64,000 nt of DNA from Paenisporosarcina quisquiliarum_A (GCF_043641925.1 NZ_JBHZRU010000002.1:62001-126000), one strand, 5' to 3'; numbered from the stretch's first letter, positions 24,225-33,222 are shown. Translations and numbers: made by a program. The notes: generated from the letters alone by a model not told the origin.

Positions 24225-25508
24225 ATGGAAGAAACAAAAAAGATCACTAATCATGGAAGAAATGCTGCACTACTTTCCATTATTCCTGGATTTGGGCAGT
24301 TTTATAATAAACAGTTTGTAAAAGGATTCATTTTCCTTATTTTAGCGATGTCGTTTGCCTTTACTTTTTACGATGTCCTACCAGTTGGATTTTGGGGACT
24401 ATTCACTCTAGGTGAAATCCCTAGACTGGATCATTCTGTGTTTTTATTAATCGATGGAATCATTGCATTGATTATTACGATTATGGGCTTAGGAATTTTT
24501 GCACTTAATATTTATGATGCTCGAAATAATGGTAAGAAACGTGATGCAGGACTCGAATTAAATTCAGTTCGTCAGCAGTATCACAATTTAATTGATAATG
24601 GATTCCCTTATCTAATGATTACACCAGGATTCTTCTTATTAATTTTTGTTGTTATTTTCCCAATCCTTTTCGTACTTTTACTAGCATTTACAAACTATGA
24701 TTTATATCATTCGCCGCCAGCTAAGTTAGTTGACTGGGTAGGTTTCCAAAACTTCATTGATATCTTCAAATTGGATATATGGAGAACAACATTCTTCGCA
24801 GTACTTGCGTGGACAATTGTTTGGACATTTGGTGCAACGACTTTACAGGTAGCTTTAGGGATTTTCTTAGCTATTCTTGTAAACCAAAAAGATTTAAAAG
24901 GAAAAGCCATCATACGAACAATGATGATTTTACCTTGGGCAGTGCCATCATTCATTACCATTTTGATATTCTCAGGAATGTTTAATGAATCCTTTGGGGT
25001 AATAAATAAGACCTTGCTTCCATTTTTAGGAATGGAACCTCAACCTTGGATGACCAATGAAGTGTGGACTCGATTCGCTTTAATCATGATTCAAACATGG
25101 TTAGGATTCCCGTTCATTTTTGCTATGACAACCGGTGTTCTTCAATCAATTCCAGAAGAACTTTATGAAGCGGCAACAGTTGATGGGGCTACAATCATGC
25201 AGAAGTTCTTTAACATTACGTTGCCTTTAGTATTGTTTGCGACTGCACCGATATTGATAACACAGTATACATTTAACTTTAATAACTTTAATGTAATCTT
25301 CCTCTTTAATGGAGGAGGACCCGCACTTCCGAGCCAAAATGCAGGAGGAACGGATATACTTATCTCTTGGATTTACCGACTCACGATGACGAGTGCTCAA
25401 TATGGTAAGGCTGCAGCTGTTACCATGATCCTTTCTTTAATTGTAATTACTGTTGCACTATGGCAGTTTAAACGCACGAAATCTTTCCAAGAGGAGGATA
25501 TGATGTAA
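24225..25508 (+). CDS. mdxF: Maltodextrin ABC transporter permease, MalF type
   Basis: This 427-residue inner-membrane permease is probably a MdxF counterpart. An N-terminal membrane extension (ALLSIIPGFGQFYNKQFVKG, two to three helices) precedes the standard binding-protein-dependent transport domain, as in other Firmicute MalC/MdxF proteins. The EAA loop that contacts the ATPase is EELYEAATVDGATIMQKFFN near residue 310. It has about eight or nine transmembrane helices. Start is ATG with GAAAGGGGAGG. It is followed one base later by the MalG-type gene. No ATPase gene is in the cluster. Confidence 0.92.
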   Translation: MEETKKITNHGRNAALLSIIPGFGQFYNKQFVKGFIFLILAMSFAFTFYDVLPVGFWGLFTLGEIPRLDHSVFLLIDGIIALIITIMGLGIFALNIYDARNNGKKRDAGLELNSVRQQYHNLIDNGFPYLMITPGFFLLIFVVIFPILFVLLLAFTNYDLYHSPPAKLVDWVGFQNFIDIFKLDIWRTTFFAVLAWTIVWTFGATTLQVALGIFLAILVNQKDLKGKAIIRTMMILPWAVPSFITILIFSGMFNESFGVINKTLLPFLGMEPQPWMTNEVWTRFALIMIQTWLGFPFIFAMTTGVLQSIPEELYEAATVDGATIMQKFFNITLPLVLFATAPILITQYTFNFNNFNVIFLFNGGGPALPSQNAGGTDILISWIYRLTMTSAQYGKAAAVTMILSLIVITVALWQFKRTKSFQEEDMM

Positions 25509-25509
25509 C

Positions 25510-26352
25510 ATGAGCAATAAACAAAACAAAATTATCCGACTCACACTTTCTTATATTGTTATATTAGCAATGATCTTCATCGTGGTTTATCCACTTCTAT
25601 GGGTTATTGGATCATCTCTAAATCCAGGACAAAGTTTGTCTGGTTCAAAAATGTTTCCTGAAAATCCTACATTGATCCACTATCAATTCTTATTTGACTT
25701 AGAGAAGTCAAATTATCTTTTATGGTATTGGAATTCTATGAAAATCAGTATCACCACTATGATACTTTCAGTCATTTCTGTAGCATTTACTGCGTATGCC
25801 TTTTCACGATATCGCTTCATTGGCCGTAAAAATGGCTTAATGACATTCTTGATCCTGCAAATGATTCCAAACTTTGCAGCTTTAATCGCGATATTTGTAT
25901 TAGCAAATCGTACTGGTTTATTAGATACACATATTGGTTTGATTTTAGTTTACGTAGGCGGACAAATTCCAATGAACACTTGGTTAATGAAGGGGTACTT
26001 GGATACCATTCCAAAAGAGTTGGATGAATCAGCGAAAATGGATGGGGCGGGTCACTTCCGGATCTTCTTCCAAATTGTTATGCCTTTAGCAAAACCAATT
26101 CTTGCAGTAGTAGCATTGTTTTCATTCATCGCTCCACTAGGTGATTTCATCTTAGCTCGAATTCTACTTCGTTCTGAAAAGAATTTCACTCTAGCAGTTG
26201 GCTTGTATGAACTAGTAGCTAAGCAATTTGGAAATGAGTTCACTAAATTTGCGGCTGGTGCAGTATTAGTAGCAATTCCGATTGCATTATTGTTCTTAAT
26301 GTTCCAAAAATATTTCGTTTCTGGCTTAACTGCAGGTGGAACGAAAGGATAA
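25510..26352 (+). CDS. mdxG: Maltodextrin ABC transporter permease, MalG type
   Basis: This 280-residue permease has six transmembrane helices and the EAA loop KELDESAKMDGAGHFRIFFQ near residue 180. It should form the heterodimeric channel with the preceding MalF-type protein. The stop of the preceding gene and this ATG are separated by one base, so they are translationally coupled. The C-terminal FQKYFVSGLTAGGTKG is typical of MalG/MdxG proteins. The two membrane subunits need an MsmX/MsmK-like ATPase from another locus, as B. subtilis MdxFG does. Confidence 0.93.
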   Translation: MSNKQNKIIRLTLSYIVILAMIFIVVYPLLWVIGSSLNPGQSLSGSKMFPENPTLIHYQFLFDLEKSNYLLWYWNSMKISITTMILSVISVAFTAYAFSRYRFIGRKNGLMTFLILQMIPNFAALIAIFVLANRTGLLDTHIGLILVYVGGQIPMNTWLMKGYLDTIPKELDESAKMDGAGHFRIFFQIVMPLAKPILAVVALFSFIAPLGDFILARILLRSEKNFTLAVGLYELVAKQFGNEFTKFAAGAVLVAIPIALLFLMFQKYFVSGLTAGGTKG

Positions 26353-26389
26353 TAATTAAAATGATTTATTGATATGGAGGGAACGGGAA

Positions 26390-27916
26390 ATGAGAAAAAG
26401 ATTCAAAAACCTCATTATTATTCCGTTTCTTCTTTTTTTTGCATTGCCAGTTGATGCCATTGAAAAAGAAGAACGTAGTTGGCAAGATGAAAGTATTTAT
26501 TTCATAATGGTCGATCGATTTAATAATGGTGATACGAATAATGATTTTGAAGTAAACCCTATTGATTCAAAATCATACAATGGCGGTGATTTTAAAGGAA
26601 TCACTGACAAGTTAGATTACATAAAAGAAATGGGCTTCACATCCATTTGGCTTACGCCAGTGTTTGATAATGAAGCCAATGGTTATCACGGTTATTGGAT
26701 TCAGGATTTCTATAAAACAGAAGAACATTTTGGAACGTTAGAAGAATTCAAGACTCTGGTAAAAGAAGCTCATGATCGAGATATTAAAGTGATATTAGAT
26801 TTTGTTGTAAATCATGTTGGACCTAATCATCCGTGGGTTAATGAGGAGGCGAAAAAATCGTGGTTTCACGATAAGCAGCCAATCACAAATTGGAATAGCC
26901 AAGAAGAAGTTGAAAACAATTGGCTATTCGATTTGCCCGATTTGAACACTGAAAATCCAGAAACGCGCACGTATTTATTTGACGCAGCGAAGTGGTGGAT
27001 TGAAGAAACGGATGTTGATGGATATCGTTTAGATACAGTAAAACATGTGCCAAAAGAATTTTGGACGGAATTTGCCAGTGAAGTAAAATCAGTAAAAGAA
27101 GATTTTTATTTATTAGGTGAAGTTTGGCATAATGATTTACGTGTAGTGGCAGCATATCAAGATACAGGGATTGATGGTTTTGTCGATTTCCCACAAAACG
27201 AACACCTTCGTACTTCTTTTTCTAAGCCAAATACTAGTCTAGGTTGGCTCTTTGCATCACTCGATCGAAATCAGGCATTTTACGATCGTCCTGAATTGTT
27301 AGGAACGTTTATGGATAATCATGATATGACCAGATTCACTCGTGAAATCCTTCAATATAAGCATGATCCAGTCGTTCGATGGAAACTCGCTATGACCTAT
27401 TTATTCACGGCTCCTGGTATTCCAATCGTCTATTATGGATCTGAGATTGTGTTAGATGGAGGAGAAGATCCAGATAACCGTCGGATGATGAAGTTCGATG
27501 GAGATGACGAGCTCATTTCTTATATTGCCAAACTTGGAGAATTAAGAAAAGTTCATCCTTCATTAACCAGAGGGAAGTTAGAACTTTTACATGAAGAGAA
27601 TGGTGTTGCAATATACAGCAAACAACATAAACAAGAAACGATGATTATTGCCATCAACAATACAACCAAAACACAATCAATTAAAATTGATTCGAATTTT
27701 GGTGAAAATAAGAAACTTGTTAGCGTATTAAATGAACTTGAAATTAAAGATCGCGATCAAACTTTTAATCTAGAACTTACAGCAGAAAAGGCAGACATCT
27801 ACTTAGTGGCAGATCATACTGGTTTGCAAACTTCAACTAAGATTTGGATTGGTGTAGGAGTGACTGGCTTTATTCTACTATCTTTAGTTATTTGGAGAAA
27901 AACAAAAAAAGTATGA
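26390..27916 (+). CDS. Membrane-anchored extracellular GH13 alpha-amylase
   Basis: This enzyme probably cleaves starch or maltodextrin outside the cell. The 508-residue protein has a Sec signal (RKRFKNLIIIPFLLFFALPV, cleavage near residue 24) and a GH13 catalytic domain. Catalytic landmarks are DFVVNHVG, nucleophile Asp in DGYRLDTVKH, acid/base Glu in LLGEVWHN and FMDNHDMTRF. A C-terminal beta domain follows. The final 25 residues are one hydrophobic helix plus KTKK (TKIWIGVGVTGFILLSLVIW), so the enzyme should stay tethered facing outward. ATG 26390 follows GGAGGG by eight bases. Placement within the transporter operon suggests that products feed the MdxEFG importer. Confidence 0.88.
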   Translation: MRKRFKNLIIIPFLLFFALPVDAIEKEERSWQDESIYFIMVDRFNNGDTNNDFEVNPIDSKSYNGGDFKGITDKLDYIKEMGFTSIWLTPVFDNEANGYHGYWIQDFYKTEEHFGTLEEFKTLVKEAHDRDIKVILDFVVNHVGPNHPWVNEEAKKSWFHDKQPITNWNSQEEVENNWLFDLPDLNTENPETRTYLFDAAKWWIEETDVDGYRLDTVKHVPKEFWTEFASEVKSVKEDFYLLGEVWHNDLRVVAAYQDTGIDGFVDFPQNEHLRTSFSKPNTSLGWLFASLDRNQAFYDRPELLGTFMDNHDMTRFTREILQYKHDPVVRWKLAMTYLFTAPGIPIVYYGSEIVLDGGEDPDNRRMMKFDGDDELISYIAKLGELRKVHPSLTRGKLELLHEENGVAIYSKQHKQETMIIAINNTTKTQSIKIDSNFGENKKLVSVLNELEIKDRDQTFNLELTAEKADIYLVADHTGLQTSTKIWIGVGVTGFILLSLVIWRKTKKV

Positions 27917-27947
27917 CATCGCAATTTATTCATTGGAGGTTTTTAAA

Positions 27948-29621
27948 CTGAAAAAGTATTGGTGGAAAGAAGCAGTATGTTATCAAATTTACCCTCGAAG
28001 CTTTAAAGATAGTAATGGTGATGGAATTGGTGATTTGCAAGGGATTGTATCTAAGTTAGATTACTTAAAAGAATTTGGTGTAGATGTTTTATGGATTTGT
28101 CCTTTCTTTAAATCACCAAATGCCGATAATGGCTACGATATTAGTGACTATCAAGATATTATGGAAGAGTTCGGGACGATGGAAGACTTTGAAGTACTTC
28201 TAGAAGAGTCACATAAAAGAGGCTTAAAAGTAATCTTAGACTTAGTCATCAATCATACGAGTGATGAGCATCCATGGTTTGTTGAATCACGATCCTCTAA
28301 AGACAATCCAAAGCGTGATTGGTATATTTGGAGTGACGGTAAAGATGGAAAAGAACCAAACAACTGGGAAAGTATATTCTCTGGAAGTGCATGGGCTTTA
28401 GACAGCGAAACGAATCAGTACTACATGCATTTATTCCATGAAAAACAGCCTGATTTGAATTGGGAAAACAAAGAAGTAAGACATGCTTTATATGACATGG
28501 TTAATTGGTGGCTTGACAAAGGCATTGATGGTTTCCGTGTTGATGCTATTTCGCATATTAAAAAACGTCCAGGGATGCCAGATTTACCGAACCCTGAAAA
28601 CTTGGATTATGTGTCATCATTTGATATGCATATGAATCAAGAAGGCATACATGAATTCTTAGAAGAGTTAAAAGAAGAAACATTTGATAAATATGATATT
28701 ATGACGGTCGGAGAAGCCAATGGTGTGAAAATTCACCAAGCCGATGACTGGGTAGGGGAAGAAAACGGGAAGTTCAATATGGTCTTCCAGTTCGAACACC
28801 TTGGACTATGGGAAAAAGGTACAAATAATTCTGTAGATGTCATTGGTTTAAAAAATACACTATCGAAATGGCAAACTGAGCTTCATGAAAAAGGATGGAA
28901 TGCCTTATTCTTCGAAAATCATGATCAACCACGTAGTGTATCTACTTGGGGCAATGATGACCAGTATTGGTCAGAAAGTGCTAAAATGTTAGGTGCTTGT
29001 TACTTCTTCATGCAAGGGACACCTTTCATTTATCAAGGTCAAGAAATCGGGATGACCAATGTTCAATATGATTCCATTGATGATTATGACGATCAAGGCA
29101 TGAAGAATTATTATCGAATAGAAACAGCTAAAGGTAGATCACACGAAGAAATTATGGAAATCGTATGGAGAACGGGTCGAGATAATTCACGAACACCAAT
29201 GCAGTGGAATGGAGATTCAGAATCTGGCTTCACTACGAGTAAACCTTGGTTAATGACAAACGAAAATTATCAAGAAATTAACGTAGAATCTCAAATTAAT
29301 GATTCTGATTCTATTTATTCATTTTATAAAAAAATGATTGAATTACGCAAAGCGAATTCAGTCCTTGTTTACGGAAAATATGAATTGTTGTTAGCAGATC
29401 ATCCAAGTATCTTTGCTTATAAACGTACTGAAGGTGAGTCTGAAGCTATGATTATTTGCAATTTCAGTGATCAAGAAGAGACTGTAACATTTGATGATGC
29501 AGCAACAAAACAGGGGCAGTTACTTTTAAGTAATGTTAAGCAGGAAGACAGTAGCTTCTCATCTAGTATGGTATTAAAACCATATGAAACAAGAGTTTAT
29601 TTATTTACTCAAAACAACTAA
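27948..29621 (+). CDS. malL: Alpha-glucosidase / oligo-1,6-glucosidase, probable CTG start
   Basis: MalL hydrolyses imported maltose, maltodextrins and isomaltose from the non-reducing end in the cytosol. The GH13 domain shows WWKEAVCYQIYPRSFKDSNG at the start, DLVINHTS, nucleophile Asp in DGFRVDAISHIKK, catalytic Glu in VGEANG and FFENHDQPR. The length from CTG is 557, normal for the family. The only close ribosome site, GGAGG (27935-27939), lies eight bases before CTG 27948, which gives the expected MKKYWWKEA terminus. The in-frame TTG at 27933 overlaps that ribosome site and is unlikely. No ATG lies near. Confidence 0.9.
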   Translation: MKKYWWKEAVCYQIYPRSFKDSNGDGIGDLQGIVSKLDYLKEFGVDVLWICPFFKSPNADNGYDISDYQDIMEEFGTMEDFEVLLEESHKRGLKVILDLVINHTSDEHPWFVESRSSKDNPKRDWYIWSDGKDGKEPNNWESIFSGSAWALDSETNQYYMHLFHEKQPDLNWENKEVRHALYDMVNWWLDKGIDGFRVDAISHIKKRPGMPDLPNPENLDYVSSFDMHMNQEGIHEFLEELKEETFDKYDIMTVGEANGVKIHQADDWVGEENGKFNMVFQFEHLGLWEKGTNNSVDVIGLKNTLSKWQTELHEKGWNALFFENHDQPRSVSTWGNDDQYWSESAKMLGACYFFMQGTPFIYQGQEIGMTNVQYDSIDDYDDQGMKNYYRIETAKGRSHEEIMEIVWRTGRDNSRTPMQWNGDSESGFTTSKPWLMTNENYQEINVESQINDSDSIYSFYKKMIELRKANSVLVYGKYELLLADHPSIFAYKRTEGESEAMIICNFSDQEETVTFDDAATKQGQLLLSNVKQEDSSFSSSMVLKPYETRVYLFTQNN

Positions 29622-29686
29622 ATTGTAGGTTCTATTAAAAAAAACATATTGGATAAAACATAAAACCGTAGGGAGGGGAAAAACAA

Positions 29687-30736
29687 TTGGCCATTACAAT
29701 AAAAGATGTTGCTAAATTAGCTGATGTTGCTCCTTCTACGGTGTCCAGAGTTATTGCAAATAATCCGCGGATCAGTGATAAGACCAAAGAAAAAGTGAAA
29801 GCAGCAATGGACGAACTAGGCTATCACCCGAATTTTATAGCAAGAAGTTTAGCTAATCAGTCAACTCGAGTCATTGGTTTAGTTTTGCCAAACTCAACAG
29901 ATGTGTTCTTTCAAAATCCCTTTTTCCCAACTGTTCTTCGTGGTTTAAGTGATGGAGCTAATGAAAGACAATACGCTTTGCAAATTAGCACGGGTAAAAC
30001 CGATGATGAAATTTTTGAAGGTGTTGTCCAAATGGTTCAAGGACGAAGAGTAGATGGGGTCATCTTGTTGTATTCTAGAACGGAAGATAAAGTGTTGAAT
30101 TATCTGAGGGAAAGAAAGTTTCCATTTGTTGTGATTGGAAAACCTTTTAAAGATGTCGATCAAATTACGTACGTCGATAATGATAATTATAAAGCCTCGA
30201 AAGAAGCAACGAATTATTTATTATCATTAGGCCATAAACAAATTGGGTTTATTGGTGGTGACTTGAATTTTGTCGTTACGATCGAGCGGATTTTAGGATT
30301 CGAAAAAGCTCTGAGAGAAGCAAATATTGAAAGCAATGATGAATATATTATTCACAGTGAATTTCTTCGAGAAGGTGGTCAAGAAGCCATCAGCCAGTTG
30401 CTGAATTTAAAGAATCCACCAACGGCTTTAGTAGTTGCCGATGATTTAATGGCCCTTGGGGTTTTAAATACATTAACGGAAATGAAGATTTCTGTTCCAG
30501 AGGATATTTCCATTTTGAGTTTTAATAATGTGTTGTTTTCAGAGTTATCCAATCCTCCTTTAACTTCAGTAGATATTAATATTTTTGAATTAGGCTACCA
30601 AGCCTCAAGAAGTTTAATTCGTCTTTTGAGTAATGAAAATGAACCAGTGAGGCGTATTATCGTCCCTCACAAATTAATCAAAAGAGTTTCATGTTCTAGT
30701 CGAATAATAGACATAAAAACAGCTCATCCGAATTAA
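29687..30736 (+). CDS. malR: LacI-family regulator of the maltodextrin genes
   Basis: This 349-residue repressor has an N-terminal LacI helix-turn-helix (TIKDVAKLADVAPSTVSRVI, hinge NFIARSLANQSTRVIGLVLP). A periplasmic-binding-like effector domain follows, with PTALVVADDLMALGVLN near residue 245. It starts at TTG 29687 after GGGAGGGG. As the last gene of the island it probably controls the divergent genes through the operators at 22565 and 22651, with maltose or maltodextrin as inducer. This is inference from position; the operator half-sites fit the family. Confidence 0.85.
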   Translation: MAITIKDVAKLADVAPSTVSRVIANNPRISDKTKEKVKAAMDELGYHPNFIARSLANQSTRVIGLVLPNSTDVFFQNPFFPTVLRGLSDGANERQYALQISTGKTDDEIFEGVVQMVQGRRVDGVILLYSRTEDKVLNYLRERKFPFVVIGKPFKDVDQITYVDNDNYKASKEATNYLLSLGHKQIGFIGGDLNFVVTIERILGFEKALREANIESNDEYIIHSEFLREGGQEAISQLLNLKNPPTALVVADDLMALGVLNTLTEMKISVPEDISILSFNNVLFSELSNPPLTSVDINIFELGYQASRSLIRLLSNENEPVRRIIVPHKLIKRVSCSSRIIDIKTAHPN

Positions 30737-30751
30737 TGGATGAGCTGTTTT
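30716..30751. terminator. Bidirectional terminator, malR / yrvJ
   Basis: AAAACAGCTCATCC (30716-30729) pairs perfectly with GGATGAGCTGTTTT (30738-30751). The malR stop codon lies in the loop. It works for either strand because A and T runs flank the stem. Confidence 0.92.
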
Positions 30752-30771
30752 ATATTTTGCGTTTATGAATT

Positions 30772-32322
30772 TCATTTTAATTTGCTGTCGAAGTAATTCA
30801 CTACGCCGTTATATATTCCTAGGGAAGCTTGTTCTCTGAATTGATCAGTTGAGACTGAGCGTTCTTCAGACGGGTTACTTAAGAATCCTAATTCAATCAA
30901 AATTGCTTCTTGACGATTCTCACGTAATACTAAGTAATTACCAGGTTGTGAACCGCGATCTCTTAATGAGATTTTTTTACTAAGTCCAGAATGTACTGCT
31001 TTCGCTAAGTTTTTTTGATAGCCATGCATGTAATACGTGGTAAATCCATTAATCGATGAATCATCGGTTGCATCATAATGAATACTGATAAATGCATCCG
31101 CAGGTAACTGATGAGCAATGGATACTCGCTTACGTAAATCAACATACACATCTGAATCTCTTGTCATGACTACATCAGCACCTGCAGCGCGTAATTTACT
31201 ACTTAGTAACTCAGATGTTTGGAGAGCAATCCCTTTTTCATCGGTTCCTCTTGCACCAGTGGTTCCATGGTCATTACCACCATGTCCAGGATCAATAACA
31301 ATTGTTAAGCCGTTAAGTGTGCCTTTTTTTCTAGGAGCTTTTTTGTCTTTTGTATCAGAAGTTGTTCCTTTTTGGTTTGATGAAACAACCCAATTAGCTA
31401 CGAAAGCTTTTTCACCATCATTTAATTGTACTTCGTACCAATCACCTGTTTGTCCAATTGTAGAAAATGTTTCTCCTGCATTTGCTCTGTATACGACTTC
31501 GCTAGAAGTAGATGCATCTGATCTCAAATTCGTCCCATTATAAACAATAGTGACCGTTTTTAAAGAAGTATCTTTATCTTTATCTTGTTTAGTAGTTGTC
31601 GGTGCTAAATCTGTATAGGTACCGTAAAACGAATAAACCCATCCAGACTCTTTGTTCGATAGGGCTATGTTCACCCAATTATTGCGTTTTTCTAAAATTT
31701 TAAAGCGATCGCCTTTTTTTATCTGAGATACTTTTTTTGATGTTAAATCTGGTTTTGACCGAACATTTAGCAAGTCGACTGAAACTTGAAAAGCGTTAGT
31801 TGAGTCAACTATTGACTTAGGAGTATCTTTTGATTCCTTAGAAATCGTTATGTATTCCTTTGAAACAAACCCTTTAACTTGATTAAAGGCAATTTCAACC
31901 CAATCGCCTTGATCACTGATAAATGAGGCTTGATCACCTGCAGATAATTGAGTAAGCGTTGCAGCATTTATAGAAGGTTGAGAACGTACATTCAATCGAT
32001 CCACTTTCGAAATCACTGTTTGTTTAATTATCTCTTGAGCTTCTGATTTCTTGGTATACCATGCTGCCACCCATCCACTATGTTGATCTTTTGTTACCTT
32101 CAACCAATCTCCTTGTTTATCAGTTACGATCATTCGATCGCCTTTGTTAAGAGAAGTCATAATTGGATAAGCTAATCCAGGACCAGAACGCATATTTAAT
32201 GAAGAAACAGTAGATATAACTTCTTCACCATTTGCTTGAGAGTTCGTTGGGATAAGAATTGAACATATTAATATAAGTGCGATTGCATAAGAAAATAGTT
32301 TATATAAAGATACATTTTTCAT
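30772..32322 (-). CDS. yrvJ: Secreted N-acetylmuramoyl-L-alanine amidase with four SH3 domains (YrvJ)
   Basis: This is a cell-wall hydrolase that cuts the amide bond between MurNAc and the stem peptide. The 516-residue precursor has a signal peptide (FSYAIALILICSILIPTNSQ, cleavage near residue 30). Four bacterial SH3 repeats follow, each with an LN[MV]RS or NLRSD core (SSLNMRSGPG, DRLNVRSQPS, DLLNVRSKPD, TNLRSDASTS), between residues about 35 and 305. A C-terminal Amidase_3 domain carries zinc ligands in VIDPGHGGNDHG and SIHYDA and the Glu in ILIELGFLSN. SH3 repeats bind peptidoglycan. It matches yrvJ in length and in its position between dtd and hisS. Confidence 0.93.
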   Translation of the reverse strand: MKNVSLYKLFSYAIALILICSILIPTNSQANGEEVISTVSSLNMRSGPGLAYPIMTSLNKGDRMIVTDKQGDWLKVTKDQHSGWVAAWYTKKSEAQEIIKQTVISKVDRLNVRSQPSINAATLTQLSAGDQASFISDQGDWVEIAFNQVKGFVSKEYITISKESKDTPKSIVDSTNAFQVSVDLLNVRSKPDLTSKKVSQIKKGDRFKILEKRNNWVNIALSNKESGWVYSFYGTYTDLAPTTTKQDKDKDTSLKTVTIVYNGTNLRSDASTSSEVVYRANAGETFSTIGQTGDWYEVQLNDGEKAFVANWVVSSNQKGTTSDTKDKKAPRKKGTLNGLTIVIDPGHGGNDHGTTGARGTDEKGIALQTSELLSSKLRAAGADVVMTRDSDVYVDLRKRVSIAHQLPADAFISIHYDATDDSSINGFTTYYMHGYQKNLAKAVHSGLSKKISLRDRGSQPGNYLVLRENRQEAILIELGFLSNPSEERSVSTDQFREQASLGIYNGVVNYFDSKLK

Positions 32323-32468
32323 GAAATTCCTCCCTTTTATCTATTGTAAATAGAGAAGAGGGAAAAGACTATAACTTTCTGACATTTTGAGACAGACTTC
32401 GACTCTATGTAATAAAGAATTATTAATTTCATTGGCCTGTTAACGGGATAGTGGTATTTCACTTATTA

Positions 32469-32626
32469 TCAACTTTCTCCGTTAAAGGGTGATGTGGCAG
32501 GTGTTTTCGTCGGTGGAAAAGGTACATCATCAACAGGTTTGTAGAATGTTTTAAATAAATAAAGGATTAATTTTTATTTCTCTTTAAATAATCAACTTTC
32601 CTAAAGTGTGAGTAAAAAATTTTCAT
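32469..32626 (-). pseudogene. Small gene with a probable one-base frameshift
   Basis: Reading the minus strand from ATG 32626 gives MKIFYSHFRKVDYLKRNKN and a stop. In the neighbouring frame the sequence continues LILYLFKTFYKPVDDVPFPP and TKTPATSPFNGES, then three stop codons in a row (TGA TAA TAA). Adding one A to the A5 run at 32571-32575 joins both parts into a single 52-residue protein. The second half has no start codon of its own. Protein-like composition (a PFPP-x-PATSPFNG tail) and the multiple stop suggest a former gene. The repeat at 32635 begins just upstream, and there is no ribosome site. I do not recognise the family. Confidence 0.4.
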
Positions 32627-32634
32627 AATGTGAT

Positions 32635-32815
32635 CTGTGAAGCGGAAGTCGGCGACTCCTGCGGAATACGCACGAACTGAAGACCCTGGACTGAGCAACG
32701 CGAGGGAAGCGGCTGTAAGAGGAACACAGACTAAGAACGCTACATCATGTGGCAACGTCTGTGAAACCAACATCCTGTTGGCCTCCGCGGAAAGCGTTCG
32801 ACAGGAGCGAAACAA
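32635..32815 (+). repeat. Interspersed GC-richer repeat element
   Basis: This roughly 180-base block is visibly richer in GC than its surroundings and shares AGACCCTGGACTGAGC and flanking blocks with the element at 14614. It contains GACTCCTGCGG near its left end, CCGCGG then GACAGGAGCG near its right end, and internal inverted repeats CACAGAC/GTCTGTG and CCAAC/GTTGG. No terminal inverted repeats comparable to the other copy are visible, and its ends are approximate. No coding function is apparent; the short ORFs through it look accidental. Confidence 0.65.
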
Positions 32816-32910
32816 GGTATATAATATGTTTACATCTTTTCCTTAAAAAAATGGTATTTCTACATTTGAGTAAATTGATTCCTGTTAATTCAGTACAAAT
32901 CAAAAAAAGA

Positions 32911-32939
32911 TTGACAACCATCTTCACAGTGATTAAGAT
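32911..32939 (+). promoter_or_regulatory. SigA promoter of the hisS T-box leader
   Basis: TTGACA (32911-32916), 17-base spacer, TAAGAT (32934-32939). An inverted repeat TTAAGAT (32933-32939) / ATCTTAA (32948-32954) spans the -10 and start site and may be an operator or an early RNA hairpin. Confidence 0.65.
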
Positions 32940-32945
32940 AAGAAC

Positions 32946-33222
32946 TAATCTTAAAACAAACATCATGCCGATGACCAAGAAATTAGCTGTTTAAAACGCT
33001 GTAAAGAGAGGGAAAGACGTGGCTGTAATCTTTCCTACAGAAGCATCCAGTGAACAACACTTGATAGGCTTTTCGTCGAAACCTTTTTAGGTAGTAGGTG
33101 AAAACGGAACCGGTCGTTATCCGGAATGAGAGGACACAAAATTTTGTGTCAACTAGGGTGGAACCGCGGAAGCTTACATAAGCTCTCGTCCCTTGCTATA
33201 TGCAAGGGGCGGGAGCTTTTTT
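32946..33222 (+). promoter_or_regulatory. T-box leader of hisS-aspS
   Basis: This leader senses uncharged tRNA and controls read-through into the synthetase genes. The conserved T-box AGGGTGGAACCGCG lies at 33155-33168. It is preceded by a hairpin GACACAAA/TTTGTGTC-like (33133-33150) and followed by a strong terminator stem (33180-33222, AAGCTC...GGGAGCTT then T run). Stem I starts with AAGAGAGGGAAAGACG (33003-33018). I could not place the specifier codon with confidence; a CAC (His) occurs at 33058-33060. Together with the decayed small gene and the repeat, this accounts for most of the gap 32323-33258; I see nothing in the rest. Confidence 0.9.

Noticed and set aside
32567..32846. Short ORFs through the repeat element on both strands
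   Set aside because: The products have no recognisable motif and run through a GC-richer repeat; likely accidental, except for the MKIFYSHF part treated as a pseudogene.
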